64,000 bases of DNA from Salisapilia sapeloensis (lineage: Eukaryota > Oomycota > Peronosporomycetes > Peronosporales > Salisapiliaceae), in NCBI GenBank assembly GCA_023334545.1, contig JAADVB010000045.1, forward strand, positions 1-64,000. Reading direction: 5' to 3'. The position numbers and the translations under genes are program-made. Shown one piece after another: positions 53,231-63,535 of this stretch. Under the pieces are notes generated by a model that did no database searches, was not told the origin of the DNA, and worked only from the letters and a program-made list of their open reading frames with translations. Positions within the stretch are counted from its first letter, which is position 1. Each line of letters opens with the position of its first letter.

Positions 53231-54753
53231 ATGCAGCCAGGAGGTAGCTCTCGACGCGTACATGTCGACTACTAGAGCTAACGTTGCATGCACAAGTAGA
53301 TCAGTTTCATCAGGTGAACCAAGGGTTCCGACCTCCACAGCAGAGGCAACGACCCATGCAGCCTCGACCGCAGCAGCCTCCGTTCCCACCGCAGCAGCCT
53401 GGCTATAGCCCATTCCAGCAGCAACAACAGCCTCCAGCGCCGCAATTCCACCATCGACAGCCGCAGCATAGTCCTCCCAACAATGACTTTTACTCGCCCT
53501 CTCCCCAAGAGGTTCCTTCTGTCCTATGTCATATACATCCTTGTGCTTACATCGTCTAGTTCCAGCAGGGCTATCCGCCACAGCAAGGCTATCCGCCACA
53601 GCAGGCTCCTGGTCCATACGGCCAGCATCAGGGGTTCCAAGGACCTTCACCTCCGCGTAGCAACAACTCCCAGCAAGGCTATAACCAGCCGATGCAGCCT
53701 GACTTTATCAACCAGATCTCCCAGTACTATCCTCTTCTCTCCACTTCCTTCCTTCCAATACTCACTCTTGTCACATAGGAACCCGATGGCTGGTCTAGCG
53801 ATGAACCAAGCCCAGCAGTTCATCGACAACCAAAAGCAGCTATATCTACCTGGTGCCCAAGGCGTATGGGGTGGTCTCAAGTACTACTTCACAGTCAACA
53901 ACAGCTACGTCAAGAGTCGACTTAAAGTATATTCGCATCATCCTATCTCTTCCTCTTTTCCTAACACCAGAGTAGATGCTCCTGCTTCCATTCTGGCATC
54001 GAGACTGGAGACGTATCAGCTCTTCGGAACAAGATGAAGCCAAATCCGTACGTCAATCCTCTTCCTCTCGCGATAGAAACATCCTCATTGCCTTCCTAGA
54101 GTCGATACGCGCCTCCAACTCGAGACATCAACGCCCCGGACCTCTACATTCCACTCATGGGTTTCCTCACCTATATCCTCATCGTTGGCTACAGCAAAGG
54201 CGCTTCCAACCAGTACATTCCTTCCTCCTCTCCTCTCCTCTTCTTCTCTTTCTCATTCAAATCAATAGATTCAGTCCAGATGTGATCGGGAAAGACGCGA
54301 GCTACTGCCTCGTGCTGCAGCTAGTAGAGATCGGCGTCTTGGCGTCCTGCCTCTACCTACTTAACAGCTCCATCTCGTTCCTCGACCTCGCCTCCTTTTC
54401 CGGATACAAGTATGTTCCTCTGGTCGTGAACACGGTAGTCTTCCAGCTCCTAGGCTCTCTAGCCTACTACGCCTCTCTCCTCTACACTGGCGTCGCACTC
54501 TCCTTCTTCACCGTAAGACCCACTTGTCCACCTAGACAGACGATAAGCTAACACTCGACGTAGCTGAACTGCATGAAAGGAAGCGCTCCGGAACCGACGC
54601 CCGAGACGAGAACCTTTCGCAACTATCTCCTATTCAGGTACACTCCCTCCCTCTCTCTTCTTTCTGATCGAGACTGACAAGAAGCCTAGTGTGTCGTGCC
54701 TCCAACTCATCCTCGTGTCCTGGATCTCGTACACGACGGCGCCTCGAGAGTAA
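53231..54753 (+). CDS. YIF1: YIF1-family ER/Golgi membrane protein
   Basis: Multi-exon. The first exon is 13 nt of coding sequence (MQPG) and joins in frame to DQFHQVNQGFRPPQQ. The N-terminal cytoplasmic half is Pro/Gln-rich with GYPPQQ repeats. The conserved region follows: AMNQAQQFIDNQKQLYLPG, VWGGLKYYFTVNNSYVKSRL and INAPDLYIPLMGFLTYILI. Then come four more membrane segments (LVLQLVEIGVLASCLYLL, VNTVVFQLLGSLAYYASLL, and CLQLILVSWISYTTA before the stop). YIF1 partners YIP1 in ER-to-Golgi vesicle transport. The exact exon edges between 53740 and 54270 are provisional. Convergent with DCP2, 111 bp apart. Confidence 0.88.
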
Positions 54754-54864
54754 GCAACATGAACAAACGCACCTGGTGTCCAACACCCTCGAGCTTCCAT
54801 TCCATCCTCCTTGCTCTTCCATCGGAGCAAGTCGCACTGCTCTATGATACACTCGCTCTCGTAC

Positions 54865-55944
54865 CTAGGTCATGACTGCCATAATCTCTTTCGTATCAAA
54901 CCGAAACGTCGAACTCTCATTTGCTTTCGCAGACTCTCGTCGAAGCATCTGCACTGGCACCTCAGGACGTTTGCCAAAGTCATTCGGATTCCCATCGTAC
55001 TCGAATTTCACACCTGTCAAACGCTCATTCACTTTGAACATCTCATCGACACTGAAACCTTTTGCGTCACCAAACGTCTCCGAGTTCACCACATCCGAAG
55101 ACGTGAACGTCTCTGCCTCTGTCCCAAAGTGTCCTCTCGTCCTCCGTCCACTCTGCGGTGTCGATGCAGAGGACGTCGGAGGTGTCTTCTTCGTCGGCGT
55201 GCTGTAAGCATCATTCTTCTTCTTTCGCTTCTCTGCCTTGCTCTTCTTCTGCTTGGTTAACCAACGACGGACTCGTGCCATGAACGGCAGGACGCACCAC
55301 GTCTTCTTCGGGAGATTGTCCACATCAAACCACTGGACGAGACTGATCTCCTTGCGTGTCTGTGGTGCAAAAGAAAAGTCCTCCGGCACACCTTTTGCGA
55401 GGAACATGCGCACACGCTGCTGCTTCTGCGCAAAGTCGAGGAAGAGACCGTCTTGGACATGGTCCTGGACGTCAAAGCCACATTCTTCCAAGACCTCTCG
55501 ACGAGCACACTCGCGATCAGTCTCGCCTTCATTCACTTTTCCACGAGGAAAACTCCAGGACGTACCTCGCCAGTTCCGGACGAGCAAGACTTTGGTCCCC
55601 GCAGCATTCGCCATGATACAGCCGACGACCGGTACTTGGCTCTGATATGCCTTAAAGTCCGCGAAAAGGTCTTGGCAGCGAGGAGCTAGTGGCTGGAGGA
55701 GTGGACAGTGCGCAAACATTCGGTCGGCAAACTCTGGGAGACGCAAATGAGGCAAATGGCCGTGCTCATCGGCGTAAAAGTCTTCATAGAACCAATAGCA
55801 CTGTTCGATTTGGAAGAAGAGACGGTCGCCAGAAGCAAATTCGGTAGCAGGGAGATTAACGAGGAAGCGACTCTGGAGTTCGTCCATCACTTCTTCGAGC
55901 GTAGGACCGGATACGGCCGTCGACTTCTTCTGGGAGCTCTTCAT
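54865..55944 (-). CDS. DCP2: mRNA-decapping enzyme DCP2
   Basis: Single exon, 359 aa. Box A/regulatory region: LEEVMDELQSRFLVNLPATE, IEQCYWFYEDFYADE and FADRMFAHCPLL. The Nudix domain starts VPVVGCIMANAAGTKVLLV with WSFPRGKVNEGETDREC, giving the Nudix box G-x5-E-x7-REVLEECGFD with all the catalytic glutamates. Box B is around SLVQWFDVDNLPKKTW. The C-terminal third is basic then acidic and disordered, shorter than in yeast. DCP2 removes the 5' m7G cap from mRNA in the cytoplasm with DCP1. Confidence 0.95.
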   Translation of the reverse strand: MKSSQKKSTAVSGPTLEEVMDELQSRFLVNLPATEFASGDRLFFQIEQCYWFYEDFYADEHGHLPHLRLPEFADRMFAHCPLLQPLAPRCQDLFADFKAYQSQVPVVGCIMANAAGTKVLLVRNWRGTSWSFPRGKVNEGETDRECARREVLEECGFDVQDHVQDGLFLDFAQKQQRVRMFLAKGVPEDFSFAPQTRKEISLVQWFDVDNLPKKTWCVLPFMARVRRWLTKQKKSKAEKRKKKNDAYSTPTKKTPPTSSASTPQSGRRTRGHFGTEAETFTSSDVVNSETFGDAKGFSVDEMFKVNERLTGVKFEYDGNPNDFGKRPEVPVQMLRRESAKANESSTFRFDTKEIMAVMT

Positions 55945-56191
55945 GATCTTGGTACGTGGTGCGAGATTTTAGTATGGAAGAAGCTGGGAGAAAGTATGCT
56001 TCCGATCAAGTACGACTTCTATATTTACACCTGTAGAGGTTAAAAACACGCTTTTCTTATGATTTGTATTTATAGAGTAGGGAGAATGTAGCCAGTAGGG
56101 TGTGTATCTTTCTAAAAACGTCGTGTCCCAGATTTTAAAGTCGTGAGACGGTACCTCTGCATCCTTCGGACTACACGGAACGAAGGAAGAC

Positions 56192-57829
56192 ATGGCCGAG
56201 ACGTCAACTTCACGTTCGTCTAAGCGCAAGTCTCGCTTCAGTGATGCACCAGAACATACGCCATCCAATACTTCTTCTACCAATACTTCCAACGATACCA
56301 ATTATCCGAACAAAGCTGCCAAATTAGACCCAGCAGAGGCAGCCAAAGCTGCAGCGGCTAGACTACGATCGCAGACATCTGCACCGCCAAAGCAAGGCGA
56401 TGCGCTTCAGACGCGCATGAGTCAGCTCACAAAGTCGGTGCAGGAGCAGCTGAACTCGATCAAGGGCATCCAACGGCCGAATAAGTCGTTCCAGCCTGCT
56501 CCTCTTCTACTGGACGCCCAAGGTCGTCAGATCGATGAGCATGGGAATCCGATCGAGGACAAGTACAAGCCAAAGACAAAGAAGAACAAGGCAGCTAATC
56601 CCTACTTATCTCATCGTGTCGATGAACAGGATAAAGTCGACGGTCTAGATCCACGTCTAAAGCTCCCGAAGCGCGAGACGAGAGGCAAGAAGGGACTCCA
56701 CTTTGTTAAGCAAGGCACATTCGTTAAACAAGGCGCAGAGGTGCGTGCAAAGGAAGCTCAAAAAGTCCTCGACGGCTTCAAGTCTGGACGTAACCCTCGC
56801 GGCTATCACAAGGAAGAGATCGCTACAGTCGACGAGGAAGAGACGAAAGAACCAGCAGCTCCATCCGCCATCCAGGTCCCTCCGAAAGCTGATGCAGAGG
56901 ATCCTACGCCCGAGATTGAATGGTGGGACGTCGATCTCTTACCAAAGGACCAGAAGCCTCATTTCGACCGCTTTGGACATGTCAAAGCGCAGAGTCGGAA
57001 GCAAAATCCCGACTGGCGCGTCGACTTGACCGACCTCAAGCTCAAGCACTGCGGCACGGCTCATTTGATCGAACATCCGTCTCGAGTGAAGCTATATCGA
57101 AAGCAGGAGGAAGAGGTGGCGGTGCCTCTGATGCTGACGCCAGCCGAGCGGAAGAAGATGAATCGTCAGATCCGACTGGAACGAGAGAAGGAGAAGCAGA
57201 GTAATATCGCACTAGGTCTCCTCCCACCTCCAGAACCTAAAGTCAAGCTATCGAACATGATGCGTGTACTCTCTGAGCAAGCAGTCGCTGATCCATCGAC
57301 CATTGAAAAGAAAGTAAGGGAGCAAATGGCGCAACGAGAGCAGAACCACGAGATGCGGAACCTCGCACGGAAACTCACGCCGGAGGAACGACGAGAGAAG
57401 AAGCTGAGGAAGATAAAAGAGGATGCAGCCAAAGACATCCACGTAGCTGTCTTTAAAGTACCTGAACTAGAGAACCCGCAGCATAGGTTTAAAGTAGATG
57501 TAAATGCGCAGCAGCACCACTTGACTGGCGGCGCGTTGATCTGTAAGGATGCAGGGCTCAACCTCGTGGTGGTGGAAGGAGGTCCGAAGGCCGTGAGGAG
57601 CTATAAGAAGCTCATGATGCGTCGGATCAAGTGGAATGAGGAGGAGGAAGAGGAAGAGGAAGAGAAAGAAGGGAACGGATGCTTGCTGCTATGGGAAGGC
57701 ATCGTCCATAAGCGTGCTTTTAATAACTTTCGCTTCCAAGAGTGCCGATCTCCCGCCACGGCGAGGAAGGTCATGGCTGCGAAGGGAGTAGAGCAGTATT
57801 GGGATCTGTGTGAGAAAGCATCAATATAA
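56192..57829 (+). CDS. PRP3: U4/U6 small nuclear ribonucleoprotein PRP3
   Basis: Single exon, 545 aa. The N-terminus is Ser/Asn-rich with KRKSRFSD. The PRP3 domain spans about 100-400: NPYLSHRVDEQDKVDGLDPRL, GLHFVKQGTFVKQGAEVRAK, EWWDVDLLPKDQKPHFD, LIEHPSRVKLYRKQEE, and LMLTPAERKKMNRQIRLERE. The C-terminal DUF1115 domain begins at VFKVPELENPQHRFKVDVNA and includes GGPKAVRSYKKLMMRRIKW. An acidic run of 13 Glu-rich residues then precedes LLLWEGIVHKRAFNNFRFQ. PRP3 binds U4/U6 stem II in the tri-snRNP. Confidence 0.95.
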   Translation: MAETSTSRSSKRKSRFSDAPEHTPSNTSSTNTSNDTNYPNKAAKLDPAEAAKAAAARLRSQTSAPPKQGDALQTRMSQLTKSVQEQLNSIKGIQRPNKSFQPAPLLLDAQGRQIDEHGNPIEDKYKPKTKKNKAANPYLSHRVDEQDKVDGLDPRLKLPKRETRGKKGLHFVKQGTFVKQGAEVRAKEAQKVLDGFKSGRNPRGYHKEEIATVDEEETKEPAAPSAIQVPPKADAEDPTPEIEWWDVDLLPKDQKPHFDRFGHVKAQSRKQNPDWRVDLTDLKLKHCGTAHLIEHPSRVKLYRKQEEEVAVPLMLTPAERKKMNRQIRLEREKEKQSNIALGLLPPPEPKVKLSNMMRVLSEQAVADPSTIEKKVREQMAQREQNHEMRNLARKLTPEERREKKLRKIKEDAAKDIHVAVFKVPELENPQHRFKVDVNAQQHHLTGGALICKDAGLNLVVVEGGPKAVRSYKKLMMRRIKWNEEEEEEEEEKEGNGCLLLWEGIVHKRAFNNFRFQECRSPATARKVMAAKGVEQYWDLCEKASI

Positions 57830-57928
57830 GCACTTTTGCTAGTACATGTTCGTTTTCTTATACGAGACTATCCTTCCGTCGACAAGAGAGACAGGAACAT
57901 CGACACTGGTCTAGAGGAGCATCTCGTC

Positions 57929-60018
57929 ATGGAAGAGACCGTCGAGACTGCTAGGAAGCAGGTGGACCGATCTCCGGAAGATCCCGAGGCGTATGTAGAG
58001 CTAGGGAAGGCGCTGCATGCTGCGGGACGTAGTGAAGATGCTGTCACGTGGTTTAAACGAGGTGATGTCGATGTTGCTTCTTCCTACATCCACGATCAAT
58101 AGCTGTGTTTCATAGGTTTGGAGAAGGCACCAGGGAACCAGGAGCTCGAGGCTGGACTTGGAGCTGCTCGCTTGACAGTGCTCGAAGCGCTGCTGGACGA
58201 GAGTGACGAGGACGAGGAGCCACCTCCGACAGCTACTAGGAAGAAGAGTAAACCACACTTACACCATCGTACATCTAGTGGAGTAGGCCCGCTCTTCCCA
58301 TCTACAGAGGAGTCGGAAGCGTATACTCTCTTTCCATCGAAATCCACTTCGTCCACGGACGTCCAGCGCATTGAGAGCAAAGCACTCGCGACGACGCAGC
58401 ACACGGAGCTGTCTGAATTCGATGAGCAGGTGAGTAAAATCTTTGAGCACTTGGATGTCCTCCAGCTCTTTCGACTCGGTGCAGTCCACTTGATCACCGA
58501 GATCGCTCGCGTACGCAAAGTCTCGCTCGGTCTCACTCTCTTTTCCCTCGGGCTCTTTGCCCATTGTGTTTCTCATCACCAAAAGCTCATGATATTATCT
58601 ATGGTTCTCCTCTGTTTCTATCGTTCTACCCTCTGGGTTAAAGCCCACAAGTACGTCCATGCATGGGCTGCGACGGCGGAAGACCGCTTTCACCTTTTAA
58701 AGTGGATCCCACGAGCCTTTGTCGCCGTCCCGATCGTCATGAAGATCGTGGGCGAAGTCAAGTTCACGCTCTTCCTCCTCCAAGACCATTCCTTGACCAT
58801 CGTCGTCTCCTGCTGCACCGGTGGTCTCGTTGCCATGGCCATGCAGGCAGAAGACACGAGTGCTAGGAAGCGATGGGCGAACGCCAAGCGCCTGAAAGTC
58901 GTCGCGTACGCAGTAACGATCCTGTACTGGGCCGTCCTCTGCGGCCACTGGGCAGACTGCTTCCGTCTGGTGGCGCCTGCACTCATGGACTCTGGGTCCA
59001 TGGTCCTTGGCTCGCTCACATCGGATGAAGTGCGGGAGGTGTGTCGACAGGCATGGCTAGACCTATACAAAGACGTGTGCGAAGGTATCCAGAAGGACGT
59101 GGATGTTGACGCTTGGTTTTTCCTAGGACTGAGTAACTGGGCGATCGAGTACTGGCAACAGCCCACGACTTTCTCCTTCTCCATGCTCCAGGCGATGCTC
59201 GTGGAAGGATTTGGTAACTTGGAGCAGATGACTGGCAACGTCCTTCGACCAGAGTTACGGCAGATGCGAAGGAAGATGCAGCACTTGGCACAGGACAGTA
59301 ACTTTGCCTTGCTGGTAGAGTACATCAAGCAGACAGCGAACGCCGTGCCTCCGTCCAAGAAAGTTGGAACTATCGGTACGATCTCTTCCATCTCTTGTCT
59401 GATGTAAAGACTAACGCTTAGGATACGGGCAGGTCTGGCAGCCAAGAAGTGTGCTTCTATGATCTCTTGTACCATCACCTTGCTCCTGTTCGCCAAGTTA
59501 CCACTGCCGTTACTTCCGTTTGCAGCACTGGAAGTCCAGGACGCCCAGTGGGTCTACCGCCTGCATACAGAAGGTGAGCTAGATAAGATGGACGATGGAC
59601 TAGACATCCTCTTGCTCGGCTCTCCGATGGTACGCGTGTGGCTCAACATCAAGGCAGCGCTCTACTGCCTCGAAGCGAGCATTACGGTTGGGAAGGCTGT
59701 TAACACAGGTGCCAACATCGCCAGGAACGCTGGTCGACTAGGTCGACTCGCAGCGTTCGCAGCCAAAGTACGTAGCCAAGGGTTTGCACCGAATGCGCAT
59801 GAAGTGCCAGAGCACATCACGAACGTTTTCTTAGCATCGAAAGACTCCAAGTATGTTTCTAGTTATATCTTTAAAGCATGATACTAATCGCTTGGACTAG
59901 TGCCATCGTGGAAGGAGTAAAGAGCGTAGTAGCGAGTCCACATCTCCAGGATGTGGCTCGGACGGTCGGATCGTGGTGGAAAGGCACCAAGCATCATGGT
60001 CCGCAGTCGACTAGCTAA
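57929..60018 (+). CDS. TPR-containing multi-pass membrane protein, unrecognised family
   Basis: Four exons; the ATG at 57929 starts MEETVETARKQVDRSPEDP. Residues 1-60 form a TPR-like pair (AYVELGKALHAAGRSEDAVT, then GLEKAPGNQELEAGLGAARL). An acidic stretch DESDEDEEPPP and a Ser-rich linker follow. LGLTLFSLGLFAHCVSHHQKL and ILSMVLLCFYRSTLW begin a membrane region. AFVAVPIVMKIVGEVKFTLFLL, VVSCCTGGLVAMAMQA and VAYAVTILYWAVLCGHWA continue it, and after an intron ISCTITLLLFAKLPLPLLPF. A Gly/Ala-rich C-terminal stretch (ANIARNAGRLGRLAAFAAKV) and PHLQDVARTVGSWW end it. The combination is not one I can name. Confidence 0.7.
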
Positions 60019-60088
60019 ACTTTTACTTAATATAAAAACGACATGGACTATTAATATCTCCTTTTATCTTCTTCACGGACAAGTCGAT

Positions 60089-60758
60089 ATGTCTGCCAAG
60101 AAAGGAAAGAAGGGGAAGAAAGGAAAAGATGCCAAGACCAAAGGTACGTTTACTCATGCTAGATGACGTATTCCTGACATAATGTCGAGTGTCCACAGAC
60201 GATGGTGCGGAGACTGGAGGACCTTTAACGCCAGAGGATCAGCTCAAGCTCTTTGCATCTGCAAACAAGTCGTTGCAGATGCAGCTAGCAGAACGTCAGG
60301 AGCTGACGATGCAGGCGATGGAGTCCAAGCGGGAGCTGCAGGGCAAGGTAGCGGATCTCCAACGAGACTTTGAACGTGAGCGGCAGGAGACTGTCGGCAT
60401 CACACAGGACATGACGCGTCAGTACAAGAGTATGCAGGAAGAGCTGCTGAATCGTATAAGTACGTTGGAGACAGCTAATAGCGACTTACGAGATCAATTG
60501 GAAGTTGGGCGTGTGCGGTATGAGGAGATGACAAAGGATAAGGACCGACAGCTTGCTGTGAAAGACGTTGAGATCCAACGCCTGCAGGTCAAGATGGAGG
60601 AAATGGCAGTTGAGTTCGGTGACATGCTACGGGAGACGCTGGACAAGATGCGAGAGCGTATCGAGATCACGAGCACGAGCTTTGATAATGACGGAGGCAT
60701 GCCCATGATGCGGAGGCTGGAGGAATTTAATCTAGGCACAACAACCGAGACCAAGTAA
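60089..60758 (+). CDS. DRC12/CCDC153-like coiled-coil protein (dynein regulatory complex)
   Basis: Two exons, 60089-60143 and about 60200-60758; about 204 aa. The N-terminus is Lys-rich (MSAKKGKKGKKGKDAKTK). Nearly the whole remainder is coiled coil with heptads: SLQMQLAERQELTMQAMESK, LQRDFERERQETVGITQDM, LLNRISTLETANSDL and VEIQRLQVKMEEM. The segment EFGDMLRETLDKMRERIEI near the C-terminus is the hallmark of CCDC153/DRC12. That protein is part of the nexin-dynein regulatory complex in motile flagella. The assignment is from memory of that segment and the overall size. Confidence 0.65.
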
Positions 60759-60856
60759 ATATAAAACACGTTTCTTAGTAAGCTTATTACAGTCGTAAAA
60801 GGATGACTTTCAAACTGTTTGTGGTGAACTGTGGCAGTATACAGTCGTGACGTTAT

Positions 60857-61822
60857 TTAAATGGAGCTCAAGGTCGTGTACTCGACCTTTTGGTCGCCTA
60901 AGCACCACGTACACTGCCAATGGTGGACTGTATACGTCTTGTTCGTATACTTCCTATGCGGATACTTGTCTACCCGAGCACAAGCTTCCTTTGCAGCCTT
61001 ATCTTTCCTGCTTTTAGAGGTCTTTTGGAAAGCTGCTATGTTCCGTGTCGCTATCTCTGGGTAAAAGTGCCTTGACGGAAGCACATGCACACTCACGTTT
61101 ATTTCCATGTCGTACATCTCCTTCACGACTCTCGGACCTGTAAAGGACACTAGGTCCAAGTTACCACATTTGTGCTTAAACTTGTGTGCGATGCGATCAA
61201 GGACGTGGATATAATACGCAAACTGCGTCTTGGACATCATGATGGCGTTACAGAGAGGAGTATCATGAGAGCTTCCAAACAAAATGTACACAAAAAGTTC
61301 CAGTGCTAGGAACGCGTTATAGAAGGATGAAAGCAAAGGACGGAAACTCTGGGCGGCTTCGACATCCACGTCGGCATAGACACCGCCAATGAGATGCAGC
61401 AAAGTATACTACGCCATGCCAGCGCGGGCGATTTTTCCAACGGGTGCTGCTACATTCAAGTGCTGAGAGTAGCCATACTCGAAGAAACATAAGCTGTCGA
61501 CATCAGTCCAAAAGACGCACTGATGCGTCGGATGTCGTTTCATCTAGGACTGCATCCACGGCACCAGATGAGGAGGAATATTATCCGTCGACTTCCACGA
61601 TTGATAAGTGATACATGAAAATCTGCTTCCCAAGCATAACAAATCATCCTGTTGATCTACCGTGAACATGACGAATGTATCCGCTATCTCATCCATCGGA
61701 TCATTTCGTAACGCCTGTAGATCGTTCCCTCGTGCGAACATCACAAGTAAGCTCACGGTGCATATAATCGTCAATGGACCTAGCATATACACCATTTGTC
61801 TCGTCCACCTTCCCGAACGCAT
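60857..61822 (-). pseudogene. GT32-type glycosyltransferase, broken by two in-frame TAG codons
   Basis: An N-terminal membrane anchor (MVYMLGPLTIICTVSLLVMF) is followed by sequence typical of DXD-containing GT32/Och1-like transferases. One block reads ITYQSWKSTDNIPPHLVPWMQS, then after a TAG (61544-61546) comes MKRHPTHQCVFWTDVDSL. After 44 sense codons a second TAG (61409-61411) precedes YTLLHLIGGVYADVDVEAAQ, which holds the DxD motif. The reading frame is the same on both sides, and homology-type sequence runs through both stops, so they look like substitutions rather than frameshifts. No GT/AG pair of believable length removes either one without deleting conserved sequence. These enzymes transfer sugars in the Golgi. 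Confidence 0.7.
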
Positions 61823-62069
61823 CCTCCTCTTTCTTGGCTAGTAGCGCATCAAGTTGTTTCCATGTGGTCTGTATCTCAATTACCAAATCTTCCATGGCTA
61901 CTTTTGATATTACTCTTCCAAAGCCGAGCATCCTATGAATTCCGAGGTGAAGCTGAGAAAATAAATCACCAGGTGCTCCATCGGCCTCGCTCGACCGCAC
62001 TCGTGCATCCCCACGTCCGTCCTCCATCTTGATCACGATCGTCGATCCACACTGGCGAACGAAAGCAAC

Positions 62070-63383
62070 ATGGCCGATCTCAAAGGTAGTATTAACAGTT
62101 TTACATGTCACCTCGGAGTACTGACCTAGTGCGCTTTGGCATTCGACTCTAGCGCCACCGCTCTCGGCGTTCTTCCGACCGGAGGAAGAGCACTTGGTTA
62201 CGCAAGGCCTAGCTGACGTCAATGGCATCCCAATGTTCCACTCGCTCTATGAAGTCGGCGACCTTATCGGACGGTACGTCCAGTCGACATTTATACCGCG
62301 ATCATGTTTAAACCTCATCTAGCGGCGCCTTCTCCATGGTCTATTTGTGCCGGAGGAAGACGACGCAGCAGGTCTTTGCCGTCAAAGTCATTGACAAGCG
62401 TCTGTGCGTCAAGAAGAAGACATTGAGAGACGAAATTACCGTCCTCGCGCGTATTAAACACCCGAACATCATCTCTCTCGAAGAAATCTACGAAGGTGAC
62501 CAAGAGCTCCTACTCATCATGGAGAGGTACGCCCATCCAGTCCATCACACATTCAGAGTCTTATCTAGTAACTAGAGTGACTGGGGGTGAGCTCTTCGAC
62601 CGGATCGCACAAGTCGGCGTGTACTCGGAGCGTCAGGCAGCTGCGATCGTTGGCAACGTCCTCCAGGCGCTGCACTACCTTCACTCGTGCCACATCCTCC
62701 ATCGAGACATTAAGCCAGAGAACATCTTGCTCGCATCTCATAACAGCACGGACGTCAAGCTAAGTGACTTTGGTATCGCCAAGATCATCGATGACGATGG
62801 AGAAGACTCGTTACGTCGAGGAAGAGCTTACACGAGCTGTGGGACGGACTATTACGTCGGTAGGATCTTTTATCTATACTCCTAGTAGGTATATGCGTCG
62901 CTAAAGGGTATCGATAGCTCCTGAAGTGCTGAATGGCAATGGATACGACAGCAAAGTGGACCTCTGGAGCCTCGGCGTCGTCGTCTACATCATGTACGTC
63001 TCTAGTATATCAAGCAGCCACTCGTATCCTCATCCTGTACGTAGGCTCTGTGGCTTTCCGCCGTTCGTCGAGGACGAGACAGGCATGGACTCGGTCTACC
63101 TCAAGATCCGGTCGGGAGTCATCGAGTTCCCCCACCCGTACTGGACGAACATCTCAGACGCTGGTATCATCCTTGCTCTTTCTATTCCATCCAGACACTC
63201 ACCCTCTGTCTAGCCAAGGACTTGATCTGCAATCTCTTAAACCTCGTTCCGACCGAGAGGTTCAGTGCGGCCGAAGCACTGGAACATCCATGGATCAAGG
63301 GTCAAGTGACTCCAAGTGAAGAGCCGCTGACGTCTGCGATTCATGAGATGAAGCGATTCAACTACAAGCGTCGTTTGAACTAA
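62070..63383 (+). CDS. CaMK-like serine/threonine protein kinase
   Basis: Multi-exon gene starting MADLK. The second exon begins APPLSAFFRPEEEHLV at the acceptor near 62150. Kinase domain: EVGDLIGRGAFSMVYLCRRK (Gly loop), FAVKVIDKRLC (catalytic Lys), RIKHPNIISLEEIYEG, TGGELFDRIAQVG, HILHRDIKPENILL, and SDFGIAKIIDD. An activation segment TSCGTDYYVAPEVLNGNGY, DLWSLGVVVYIMLCGFPPF and TERFSAAEALEHPWIKG follow. The HPWI end and GGELFDRI are CaMK-group features. There is no long C-terminal autoinhibitory or EF-hand region; only about 25 residues follow. Introns lie near 62270-62320, 62526-62577, 62860-62918 and 62995-63050. Confidence 0.9.
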
Positions 63384-63535
63384 CTCGTGTCACGTTCCTC
63401 CCCACGTCTCCTTTTCTCTTTTTTCTTATGCATGTCCACATGGAGCAAGTAGGAACATGAGTTGTATAGATCAGACAAGGAAACAAATACAAATTGCACG
63501 TTGGAAAAGAAAGATTTGGTGGATATATGGGGGTC

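Noticed and set aside
54754-55260. Plus-strand frame beyond the YIF1 stop, considered as a further YIF1 exon
   Set aside because: It lies opposite DCP2 coding sequence, is Arg/Leu-rich and does not resemble YIF1; the TAA at 54751-54753 gives a natural end.
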